Shown: positions 26,435-34,679 of the stretch, piece after piece
Position numbering within the stretch: position 1 is the first letter of the stretch
Layout of the letters: every line of letters starts with the position of its first letter
Assembly (NCBI GenBank): GCA_003248775.1
Contig: QFQX01000009.1
Span: forward strand, 68,087-132,086
Reading direction: 5' to 3'
DNA: 64,000 nt
Origin: Shinella sp.
Lineage (GTDB): Bacteria; Pseudomonadota; Alphaproteobacteria; Rhizobiales; Rhizobiaceae
The notes under the pieces: model-generated
Told to the model about the DNA's origin: nothing
The model's database searches: none
The model's input: the letters and a program-made list of their open reading frames with translations, nothing else
Program-made: the position numbers and the translations under genes

Positions 26435-27937
26435 ATGCTGAGAGCGACGGAAGAAGAGATTGAAGAGGTGCGCGAGTACTTCGAATGGCAGGCGCCGGAC
26501 CTAAAAATCACCTTCCTTCAGAAGGTCTACTCAGAGGCGGTACTCAACACGCGCCACGATGTGTGGGACATCCACACCAACAAGGACCGATGGTGGGTCA
26601 TCACGGGCGGGACCAACCTCTATTCGCAAGAGCAGTTTCCCAATATGGATCTCGCCCTGACCTTTCACATTGGCCTGATGATGCGTATTCCTCGCACCGA
26701 GGAGCAGCGAGAAGACGATCTGCGCCTCCTCCCATTCGGCCCTGTCTTCGAGAAAATGGAAGAGGCAGGCGCGGCCGTCACGCAAGCTCATCACCTTGCC
26801 GGCTATCAAGCCGTCGGCGTCCGCTGCCGTGAAACGCTCCTCGAACTGATTGGCGTGGCGCAAGATGCCGCCGTATGGACAGATAAGCCGCCGCAGCGGG
26901 CAAACTTCCGGGAATGGACCGAGATCATCTGCAACGATCTTCTTCCGGGGGAGTCCAATAAGGAACGGCGCGCCGCTCTCAAGGACGGCTTGTCATCGGC
27001 ATGGACCTTTTCGAACTGGCTGACACATACGAAGTCGGCTACCTGGGTCGATGCCGACATGGCGCACTCCCTCTTGCAACACGCTTGCGGGATGGCGATC
27101 TCCTTGATCCTCAGGGCATTGAGGGGCGTACCGAGCGAATGTCCAAAGTGTGGTTCTCCTCACCTTGAGCCCGAGCATGGCGAAAACACAGCCGAACCTG
27201 GCGTGCTTTGGGAACGCCCCCGCTGCGCTGATTGCGGCTGGACGGGCAGGCCCCTGCCAATTCTCGATCTTGAAGATGGGCAGCCAATTATCGTGCGACA
27301 GGGCGAAGAAACTCACGACCACAGCATTATGACTGTGCCGCTGCGCACCATCGTCAAGCCCGGTGACCCACTGATCACGCCGTTGCCAGCCACTGATAGC
27401 GGTCTGCCGGAGCCAACCGAGTATTTCGCCTACGGGTCGAACATGTCGACGGCGCGGCTGCGTGAACGCATGCCGAGCTGCCTACCAACCGGCACCGCGG
27501 TACTGCATGGTCACGAGCTGCGCTTCCACAAGCGCAGCGTCGACCGGTCCGGCAAATGCAACGCCTTTGCCGTCGATGACGACAGTATCGTGGCGGGCGT
27601 GCTTTTTACCTTCGACCCCGCGGATCGCGCAAAACTGGACAAGGCGGAAGGCGTCGGCAGCGGATACGAGCCCGCGGTTGTAACCGTGGTCAACGATGAA
27701 GGGCGCAGGCGCAAGGTGCTCACCTACCTCGCCACGCCGGACTATATCGACGACGCGCTCAAACCCTACAGCTGGTACAAGGATTTCGTGCTTGCTGGTA
27801 GCCTCGAGCACCAACTGCCTGATGAATATGTGGAGCAGTATATTCGCTCGGTTGAGGCCCTTGACGATCCCGACAAGAAACGGGACCAAAAGCAGCGTGA
27901 TACCCTCGCCAGCATCAAGCCGGCTACAGAGGGCTAG
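26435..27937 (+). CDS. Unknown domain + zinc ribbon + gamma-glutamylcyclotransferase fusion
   Basis: 500 residues, starting 27 bases after the ATPase. Residues 1 to about 225 are an unrecognised, Trp-rich, helical domain (DVWDIHTNKDRWWVITGGT, later AWTFSNWLTHTKSATWVDA). A zinc ribbon follows (CPKCG near 236, CADCG near 264). From about 329 the GGCT/AIG2 fold appears: YFAYGSNMSTARL, then a Glu in LDKAEGVGSGYEP that matches the catalytic acid of the family. Cyclotransferases release 5-oxoproline from gamma-glutamyl compounds such as glutathione breakdown products. The fusion and its position behind ABC-3C suggest a cassette component or companion, but this is inference. Confidence 0.75.
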   Translation: MLRATEEEIEEVREYFEWQAPDLKITFLQKVYSEAVLNTRHDVWDIHTNKDRWWVITGGTNLYSQEQFPNMDLALTFHIGLMMRIPRTEEQREDDLRLLPFGPVFEKMEEAGAAVTQAHHLAGYQAVGVRCRETLLELIGVAQDAAVWTDKPPQRANFREWTEIICNDLLPGESNKERRAALKDGLSSAWTFSNWLTHTKSATWVDADMAHSLLQHACGMAISLILRALRGVPSECPKCGSPHLEPEHGENTAEPGVLWERPRCADCGWTGRPLPILDLEDGQPIIVRQGEETHDHSIMTVPLRTIVKPGDPLITPLPATDSGLPEPTEYFAYGSNMSTARLRERMPSCLPTGTAVLHGHELRFHKRSVDRSGKCNAFAVDDDSIVAGVLFTFDPADRAKLDKAEGVGSGYEPAVVTVVNDEGRRRKVLTYLATPDYIDDALKPYSWYKDFVLAGSLEHQLPDEYVEQYIRSVEALDDPDKKRDQKQRDTLASIKPATEG

Positions 27938-28163
27938 GCACGTCATGCGCACCCGACACAACACTGCGAATTGTTCTCGCGACTGAAGTCACCCTCGAGG
28001 CAGAATTCGGTTTCTGACAGAGATTCTCCCATAGCGGACCGTCCGCTACCGCTCCCCAACTTACCGGTACGGATCCCGAGAAGATCGAGGCGAAGGATTG
28101 CCGTAGATTCTAAACAAGTTCTCGGCCGGTCCGTACTTTATTGGCCCGGACCAGCAATACTCG

Positions 28164-30629
28164 CTACACAGTGACCTTATGGTGCACTCTGGCTGGGAAC
28201 AGCCCTTCAACCATCGCTTGGTGCGCGCGTGCGATCATTGCGCCTTCGATCCCCAGCCGCTTCCCATAGGCTTCGCTCATAGCGCTCATGTTTTTCGTAA
28301 CGCCCAAGCTCAGCAGCTCCGCCTTGGTCGGCAGTGTCAAGAGATAGGCGAGCTCGGCAAGTGGCTTGACATAATGCGTAAGGCGCTCCCGTTCGCGGGG
28401 CGAAACCGGTGCCGTCAGACAAGCCTGCAAGCACCAGTAACAAGTCGCCCAGCATTCCAGGATGTCGTCGGGGATCTGATCATGCTCCCCGGTCAGGTAG
28501 AGATGGCGGATGCCGGGGGATTTCCCGCCGAAGAGCTCGAAAAGCGCCCGGCCGATCACGGTGGGCCAGCTATTCGGATCGCCTTCCGGAGGCAGAACCT
28601 GCAATCGCGATCCCTTTGCCTTGGAGTCTGTCGTTGTGGCTACCGAAAGAGCGGCCGTGCAGACGATCATCAGCAGTGCCCGCAGGCGGATGACGTCGTG
28701 ATTGTCGAGTGCACCGCTTTCCCTGCGTTCTCTGATCCGCTTGCTGAAGGCAGCTACGGCGGCGACTATCTGCTCCTTCGTCGCCTTTTTCGCCGCCGCG
28801 GCCTTTCGATGTTCCGCCCGCTCGCGCTCTTCTTCTTCGCGCCGCGTCTTTTCTGTGTCGAATTCTTCACCGGCATCGAGCGCAGCTTGGCCATCGCCGG
28901 TCTCATCGCCGAGATCGAATGTGCTGGCCGGCACGGGAGACTGGTCCTCTTCATCGTCCCGTTCATCGGCGCCCAAGCCGATCACCCGGTTGAGGAAGCT
29001 GCGCACGATGGAGACGTCGCTTCCGGCGAGGCTGTTATGGGGGAGCTGGTTTTCCATGCGCGGCCTTCGCCCGGCGATGAACTGCTCGTAGCTGAGCGTC
29101 CTGTACGCGGCAGCACCGCCTTCCTCGTCCTTGCGTGCCTTCGGGATCGAGATGGGTTCTTTGTCCGATGGCTCGCCTCGTTCGATCCGCTCGAGGATGC
29201 CGAGCACGTCGAGGAGCATCAGGCTCGCTTCGGTCTCGTCGTCCAGTTGACGTAGTGCATTGTCGGCCTCGCGGGAGGATGTTTCCCGGACGACCGCACG
29301 CAGACGATCGATCAGCGTGACGATCGATGGGGCGGAACGCCGCCCATCCTCGTGCTGAACCCGTGCGAATGCCGGGCGCTCCTGTGTATCGCCGATCTCG
29401 AATCGCCGGGTGTCGCCGCTGCTGGCGAGCGGCGAAAGGCGGCAGGGCATGGGCTTTCCATGCGGGTCGAGGAGAGTGATGGTGCACTCTGCCGGATCGA
29501 ATGCGTCTGCGGGGTGCCAGGTGAGCGTGTCAACGTGGCACTCGAACTTGCCTGGGTTCAGAGCCGCCAGTTCGCCCATCGGCAATTCCTCGTCGAGGAG
29601 CAGGTCAGGCAGAGTAGCCGGATCGAGTTGCCGCTCGCTCGTCAGAATGGCACCGAGGCCGAGCGCATCGGCCATGGAACCTGGCGGGAGGCGGCGATAG
29701 AGGCATGCCTCTTCGTTCGATCCTGCGAAGTCCGCATCACCGAGCGCGGGTAGCGTGCAATTCGCGCTGCCGACCAGCACATGATCGGCGGTCGCCGTTT
29801 GAGCGATGATCGCCTTCGCGTGAATGAAGCGGCCTTTGCGAAAGTCACCGCGGTCGTACAGGTGCACCCCCTGAACTTTGCCGAGCGCCCATTTCGGAAA
29901 GACGGTGTACTCGGGGTCGAGCAGAACCGAGACTTCGCCGGGGGAGAGGCGCTCCGTCATGTAGGAAAGCGCAGCAAGGTTGGGGTCCCAGTACGGGCTG
30001 ATGACGATCAGACGCTCGACCGACTCGCTCACCAGGTCAGTGAAACGCTGGCCGATGCCCGAAGTCTGCCCGGTGGTCAGGAGGGCAGCGAGCGTTCCGT
30101 CGGCGAGACCGACCGGGCCGGTCGCCGGGGTGGCTTTGGCGAGCCAGGGTGCGCGCGTGAGCATCCAGTCGACCTGAGCCGCGGTCACATGCTGATCCCC
30201 ATTCAGGAAGCGGGAGAGATACTGCCATCCCGCAGCGACGAGCTGCTGCTCGCCCGAACCCGGTTCGTCGGACATGACCATACCGGCGAGTTCGAGGTTT
30301 CCGCCGAGGCCCGGCGTCGTCAGGTTCGCGGAGCTGACGATCAGACGCCCACGGCGGCGGCCGGCTTGCAAGAAGAGTTTGGGATGGAACACTCCCGGCG
30401 CGCCGATGCCGCTGATCGTGTAGAGCCGCCCTGCATGGTGGGGTAGCGCCGATGCCCCGCAAAGCGCGTGAGTGACCATGCGTCCGTCGGCGAGTACGAG
30501 ATTGTTGCGACACCGGGCGCCACGGAGGCGCGGCAGCACGATGTTTTCATAGGCATCAAAATCTATCCCGAAACTAGTCGCTATGCTCGTGTGAAATTCC
30601 TTGTCGGCGAAGCGTTCATAGAGCTTCAT
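28164..30629 (-). CDS. Phospholipase D-family protein, third gene of a DUF429-unknown-PLD operon
   Basis: 821 residues from ATG 30629, whose ATGA overlaps the upstream stop. Two HxK motifs with GSxN partners are seen: HPK at 82-84 with SSAN near 99-102, and HAK at 270-272 with GSAN at 287-290, the paired catalytic sets of PLD-family nucleases and lipases. The region after about 330 is unrecognised; it contains a charged stretch rich in Glu, Arg and Ala (ETEASLMLL, then EEFDTEKTRREEEERER) likely to be coiled coil, and a C-terminal helical domain. A soluble phosphodiesterase acting on nucleic acid is more likely than a lipase given the context. Confidence 0.8.
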   Translation of the reverse strand: MKLYERFADKEFHTSIATSFGIDFDAYENIVLPRLRGARCRNNLVLADGRMVTHALCGASALPHHAGRLYTISGIGAPGVFHPKLFLQAGRRRGRLIVSSANLTTPGLGGNLELAGMVMSDEPGSGEQQLVAAGWQYLSRFLNGDQHVTAAQVDWMLTRAPWLAKATPATGPVGLADGTLAALLTTGQTSGIGQRFTDLVSESVERLIVISPYWDPNLAALSYMTERLSPGEVSVLLDPEYTVFPKWALGKVQGVHLYDRGDFRKGRFIHAKAIIAQTATADHVLVGSANCTLPALGDADFAGSNEEACLYRRLPPGSMADALGLGAILTSERQLDPATLPDLLLDEELPMGELAALNPGKFECHVDTLTWHPADAFDPAECTITLLDPHGKPMPCRLSPLASSGDTRRFEIGDTQERPAFARVQHEDGRRSAPSIVTLIDRLRAVVRETSSREADNALRQLDDETEASLMLLDVLGILERIERGEPSDKEPISIPKARKDEEGGAAAYRTLSYEQFIAGRRPRMENQLPHNSLAGSDVSIVRSFLNRVIGLGADERDDEEDQSPVPASTFDLGDETGDGQAALDAGEEFDTEKTRREEEERERAEHRKAAAAKKATKEQIVAAVAAFSKRIRERRESGALDNHDVIRLRALLMIVCTAALSVATTTDSKAKGSRLQVLPPEGDPNSWPTVIGRALFELFGGKSPGIRHLYLTGEHDQIPDDILECWATCYWCLQACLTAPVSPRERERLTHYVKPLAELAYLLTLPTKAELLSLGVTKNMSAMSEAYGKRLGIEGAMIARAHQAMVEGLFPARVHHKVTV

Positions 30630-32212
30630 GCGACACCAGCCGCTGCCGCGCCGTAATCGGTGAGCCCTTGGCCGCCGACGAGGTGAATGTCTTTGAGGAA
30701 TGTGATAGCGGGGCCGAGGCGCGGGTTCGTGAAGATAGGCCCATCCTTCCCACGCAGCCTGAGCTTCCCTTCGTCGCGCTCGATCAGGAACGTGTAATCT
30801 CCAGCCCGGAGCTTTTGCAGGGCGACCCACAAGTGCCGCTGCACTATGCGCTCTTCCAGAAGTCTTGCCAGCAGCGCCTCGAAGGGCTCGCCCGTGTGTG
30901 CTTCGAGGAAACGCGTTTCCGTCAGCAGGGAGTGAAAGGCTTCCGGATTGAACCGAGCCAGGACGGTGGTGATGTCGTGGTCTTCGTCGCGTACCCGCCT
31001 ATGCAGGATGGCGAGAAGCCTCACCGCATTCCAGGCGATCTCCGGTGGACAAACGCTCGCGTCGTTCCGCCCGGCGCGCTTCATGATGCCAACGGAGAGC
31101 GAGAACTCCGAGCCGCCTTCATCCGCTGCATAGGAGTTCGAGGCAGGAAGAGTGGCGTCGACGAAAGCGGTCCAGTTCTCCGGCTTCCCCGGTGCCGTCT
31201 CCAATATCTTCTCGACGCACAGCGGGATCAGCCGCGACAAAGCGATGCCGACCGGGTATTCGGCGAGAGTATCGAGGATGAATTTGAGCAGCGCCTCGTA
31301 GGCAACGTGGCAGAGATCGTTGGCGTGATAGACCCACCATAGCCGTCTTTGCGCCTCGAGCGCGGGCGATCCGAGATCGAGCGCGCGGCCCTTCTGGTCG
31401 CAGCCAGCGAACAATATCCAGCGTATCTCCTCGGGATTAGGTTCGCGCCCGAGCAAGGCGGCGATTTTCAGGATCAGCAGGATGCTGTCGCGACGGGAAC
31501 GCGCAGGGCCGTCGGTGGGATCAAAGGGCCCGAGCAGGATCTCCTGATAGAGATCACGCTCTTCACCCGAGAGCGCGATCTCGGATGGAGCGAGGGAACG
31601 GAGCTCGTCGAGCTCACCATCCGTGACGTCGCCACGTTGCACGATTTCATAGAACACCCTCGCCAGATCACCCACGCTACTCTCGAAGACGGCCGCCAGC
31701 CGTTCGCCGATCTCCTTGCTGGGCAACGGAAGTTCGTGTTCGCTCGAGGGGTCGAATATCCCGATCTCGAACAGCTGGCTGCGATAGGCCGCGCCATATG
31801 CCCCCCAGGCCTGCTTCAGGTAGTAGTTCTCGCTGCCGGGCTCCGCAGCCTGCGCGAATTCGATGAACCCGCTCTGGTTCGGTTCCAAGACTTTCTGCGC
31901 CCATTCGATGCCGGCGACCCCGCCCTCGCCGCCGTGCCGATAGGCGATCAGCGCATAGAGCGCTTCCGCACGGCGGATGAAGCGCTTCCAGGAATCGGGG
32001 TTGGTATCGCCTATCGTCAGTGCATAGGTCCGGCAGAGCCAAGCGTATAGTCCGTAGTAACGCATCCGCAGCGTCACGTTGCTGATGCCGGGAAGGAGGG
32101 TCTGGTACAGGCTGACGCTACTATTTTGCATCCCCAGCGGATCGAGGCCGTTCTTCTTTCTGTACTCGGTCCACACCGGGTAGTTTATGGCTGTGCTTCC
32201 CTGATCAGACAT
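30626..32212 (-). CDS. Unrecognised 528-residue protein, middle gene of the PLD operon
   Basis: 528 residues from ATG 32212, which overlaps the DUF429 stop by 8 bases. No motif I can name. It looks soluble and mostly helical, with aromatic-rich segments near the start (YYGLYAWLCRTYAL) and about the middle (RRLWWVYHANDLCHVAYEALLKFILD). The strong overlaps at both ends show translation coupled to DUF429 and PLD, so it is probably a structural or regulatory partner of the PLD effector. Function not assigned. Confidence 0.8.
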   Translation of the reverse strand: MSDQGSTAINYPVWTEYRKKNGLDPLGMQNSSVSLYQTLLPGISNVTLRMRYYGLYAWLCRTYALTIGDTNPDSWKRFIRRAEALYALIAYRHGGEGGVAGIEWAQKVLEPNQSGFIEFAQAAEPGSENYYLKQAWGAYGAAYRSQLFEIGIFDPSSEHELPLPSKEIGERLAAVFESSVGDLARVFYEIVQRGDVTDGELDELRSLAPSEIALSGEERDLYQEILLGPFDPTDGPARSRRDSILLILKIAALLGREPNPEEIRWILFAGCDQKGRALDLGSPALEAQRRLWWVYHANDLCHVAYEALLKFILDTLAEYPVGIALSRLIPLCVEKILETAPGKPENWTAFVDATLPASNSYAADEGGSEFSLSVGIMKRAGRNDASVCPPEIAWNAVRLLAILHRRVRDEDHDITTVLARFNPEAFHSLLTETRFLEAHTGEPFEALLARLLEERIVQRHLWVALQKLRAGDYTFLIERDEGKLRLRGKDGPIFTNPRLGPAITFLKDIHLVGGQGLTDYGAAAAGVA

Positions 32213-33107
32213 TGGCGACGACCTTCCCAGAGATCGTCCCCGTGTGATCCATGACAACGTCGGGCCGGAATGGGTGCTGACCGCGCGGTCGTCCGGCTAC
32301 GGAGAGGTGCGGGTCTGCGATCCAGCCTTCCAGCCTATCGACCGTCTCGGGGGCGCCGAAGAGGTCATCGCGCTGCCGCCATGCCCACGCCGCCTGGACG
32401 GCACAGAGAAGCGCATCGAGATGATCGGCGCCGGGGTCGTCACAAAGGTCGTCCGGTGCGTCTATGACGAAGCCGTAGCGCCGTGGCGCTTCCTCCCGGA
32501 GGGCTTGCAGCAGATCGCGGCGCGCCTCGTGCTGATCGGCGGTCTGCTTTTTCCGGGTGTCGTTCTTGTAGCTGCGGCGACCGATGAACTGGCGGGCGAG
32601 AACGCCGGGATAGGCCTCTATGGCGATACGCTGCGGATCGCCTTCGTGCAGGTGGGGAATGGTCACCCCTGAAGCCAGCAGGCGCGGGGCACCCTCGAAG
32701 AACATCAGACCGACGGGAACGCCGTAGAGCTTCTGCGGGCTTATCGAACCCGCGGCCTCGTCGGTCGCGCGGCGATGCTCCTTGTCGCCAGCGATCCGGT
32801 TCTCTTTATACCCGTTCAGCGCCTCGCGAAAACCGGTGCGGCCGAGCTGGCCTGCATGGTTGACGTATGCGGCCCAAGCCTGGGGCCAGCCGATGGTCTC
32901 GATGAAGCGGCGGGCCTGTCCGAAGGGAAAGTCGATCCCGGCGATCCACGGGCCACTCTTCGCGAGGGCGACCTCAAAACTCTCGTATTCGGGCCATCCC
33001 TGCAAGGACTGCATGCGGAGGACGTTGTCCTGGAGTGCGCAATAAATGCACGTAATCGGCTTGCGCCGGGAAGGTCTGCTTGTGAAGTCGATGCCCAGAA
33101 TCTTCAT
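32205..33107 (-). CDS. DUF429 predicted RNase H-fold nuclease, first gene of the PLD operon
   Basis: 300 residues from ATG 33107. The RNase H-like acids are visible: ILGIDFTS (Asp 7), IAGIDFPFG, and C-terminal DHLDALLCAVQA. DUF429 members are predicted nucleases of the RNase H/RuvC fold. Cys-rich, with CIYCALQD after the first strand. It precedes the 528-residue gene with an 8-base overlap. An in-frame upstream start at 33194 exists but lacks a ribosome site. A TACAAT hexamer sits only 7 bases before the ATG, so the message may be nearly leaderless. Confidence 0.82.
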   Translation of the reverse strand: MKILGIDFTSRPSRRKPITCIYCALQDNVLRMQSLQGWPEYESFEVALAKSGPWIAGIDFPFGQARRFIETIGWPQAWAAYVNHAGQLGRTGFREALNGYKENRIAGDKEHRRATDEAAGSISPQKLYGVPVGLMFFEGAPRLLASGVTIPHLHEGDPQRIAIEAYPGVLARQFIGRRSYKNDTRKKQTADQHEARRDLLQALREEAPRRYGFVIDAPDDLCDDPGADHLDALLCAVQAAWAWRQRDDLFGAPETVDRLEGWIADPHLSVAGRPRGQHPFRPDVVMDHTGTISGKVVANV

Positions 33108-33567
33108 TGCAAAATTGTATCTGAGACACGGGCAGAGTCCGAGTTTTTTGTTTTGGACGGTTCGCTCTCTGCAGTCGGACTGCGGTAGATACACGTGGTT
33201 CTGCTGTCGCCCTCATATTGAGTTCAGAAACTCAACTGCGAGTGGCGTACTTAGGAACGTTTGCAATCGGCAGCGTGCTGAATTTTCCTGCCAGGACCGG
33301 ACAGGCTGCTGTCGGCCCCATATCGGTCGGTGGCTTACATAGGTGGGGACGTCTGCTTTTCGACCATTATTGCCTAAAAGCCGCCTGACAGGTGACGGTG
33401 GAGGTTCAGGGATCATGACACGCACACTGTAGGCTAGGGCGAGGCCAGCGATCATGCTCACGTCTGCTTGGCTCTGGCTCAGCGTCGGCGTCTGTGATCG
33501 CCACAAGGCGTGAGGAACAAAATCCCCGCTAGGTCCGTTGTCGTTTTGGTCCTTGGGGAAGTTGTCG
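33108..33567. other. Divergent intergenic region between the PLD operon and ku
   Basis: About 460 bases with no gene. It must hold the promoters of both divergent units. Its only strong feature is the dyad at 33218-33235 described separately. No LexA-type GTTC-N7-GTTC site is apparent. Confidence 0.5.
33218..33235. promoter_or_regulatory. Inverted repeat in the divergent ku / PLD-operon promoter region
   Basis: TTGAGTT-caga-AACTCAA: two perfect 7-base arms with a 4-base spacer, 111 bases upstream of the DUF429 start. Size and symmetry suit a dimeric HTH regulator; none is encoded next to it. Confidence 0.5.
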
Positions 33568-34374
33568 ATGGCGCCGCGGTCATTCTGGAAAGGTTATCTC
33601 AAACTGTCCCTGGTCACTTGTCCGGTGGCGATGACGCCGGCGACCTCGGAAAACGAAAAAGTCCGCTTTCACACTCTCAATGCGAGGACCGGCAACCGCG
33701 TCGTCAGCCAGTATATTGATGCGGTCACCGAGAAGCCCGTCGACGAGGACGATGAGGTCAAAGGCTACCCACGTGGCGAAGACGACTACGTCTTGCTCGA
33801 GGAGGATGAAATTGACGCGGTCGCACTGGAAAGCACCCGCACCATAGATATCGACAGCTTTGTGCCCCGCGATAGCATTGAATGGATCTGGTACGACAAG
33901 CCCCATTATCTGACGCCGAATGATGCCGTCGGCGAAGAAGCATTCGCCGTCATCCGCGAAGCTATGGCATCGACGGAAACGGTCGGGATTTCAAGGCTGG
34001 TAATGTATCGCCGGGAGCGGGCCGTCATGCTCGAGCCGCGCGACAAGGGTATTATCCTCTGGACCTTGCGCTACGGCGACGAGGTGCGCGACGAGAGCGA
34101 CTATTTCGGCCACATCAAGGAAGGCAAGCCCGATTCGAAGCTGATGAGCCTGGTCGCGAAGCTGATTGATGAGCGCACCGGCCCATGGGAACCCGGGATA
34201 GTCGATGATCCCGTCCAGGACAAACTGCTCGACATCATCGCCGCCAAGAAAAAGGGCAGGAAGCGTGTCGCGAAGGCCAAGCCTACGTCAGAAGAGCCGG
34301 CCAGCAATGTCATTAATATCATGGACGCGCTGAAAAAGAGCATCGCGTCCGAGAGGAAGGGGCGTTCGCGATGA
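33568..34374 (+). CDS. ku: Ku-family DNA end-binding protein (first copy)
   Basis: 268 residues from ATG 33568. Bacterial Ku forms a homodimeric ring on double-strand ends and recruits LigD. The family start MAPRSFWKGYLKLSLVTCPV and the VRFHTLNARTGNRV segment are clear, as is the C-terminal Lys/Arg-rich tail. A second Ku gene (37238-38101) lies on the far side of ligD, so the organism may form homo- and heteromeric Ku rings. The frame is open to 33538 but the ATG at 33568 matches the family. Its stop overlaps the next start (ATGA). Confidence 0.93.
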   Translation: MAPRSFWKGYLKLSLVTCPVAMTPATSENEKVRFHTLNARTGNRVVSQYIDAVTEKPVDEDDEVKGYPRGEDDYVLLEEDEIDAVALESTRTIDIDSFVPRDSIEWIWYDKPHYLTPNDAVGEEAFAVIREAMASTETVGISRLVMYRRERAVMLEPRDKGIILWTLRYGDEVRDESDYFGHIKEGKPDSKLMSLVAKLIDERTGPWEPGIVDDPVQDKLLDIIAAKKKGRKRVAKAKPTSEEPASNVINIMDALKKSIASERKGRSR

Positions 34375-34661
34375 AGAACTTACCGCCAGACGGCCTTTCT
34401 GAGCCAGAGAGTGAGCTGTCACCCAAGGTTCATGCGTCGTTCGACAGCAAGGATAGGCTGATCCTTGCGCTTGCTGCGCTCTTGCGGGCGGAGCGGGAAA
34501 CACGCGGAGCGCTCGAGGCTGCTCTCGAAGACGAAAGCATCTCTCGCGAAACCCTTCTTGCCATGATCTCGGACCCGGTGCCGGTGATCACTCAGGATGA
34601 CATCAACTTCGCTGAACGATTTGCATTGTCGCGGCATCTGCCGTTATCGAAGCTGGTATAG
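34371..34661 (+). CDS. 96-residue protein coupled to ku, unrecognised
   Basis: Overlaps the ku stop as ATGA, so it is made with Ku. The sequence is acidic and helical (LALAALLRAERETRGALEAALE), with a C-terminal TQDDINFAERFALSRHLPLSKLV. It carries no motif I recognise. It is convergent with ligD, whose stop lies about 20 bases away. It may be a small partner or regulator of Ku; that is inference from coupling alone. Confidence 0.6.
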   Translation: MKNLPPDGLSEPESELSPKVHASFDSKDRLILALAALLRAERETRGALEAALEDESISRETLLAMISDPVPVITQDDINFAERFALSRHLPLSKLV

Positions 34662-34679
34662 AAGCCGAACCGCGCCACC

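Noticed and set aside
27938..28163. Hairpin GGTCCG/CGGACC between the converging defence modules as a terminator
   Set aside because: Only a 6-bp stem with a 13-base loop and no T-tract; too weak to call.
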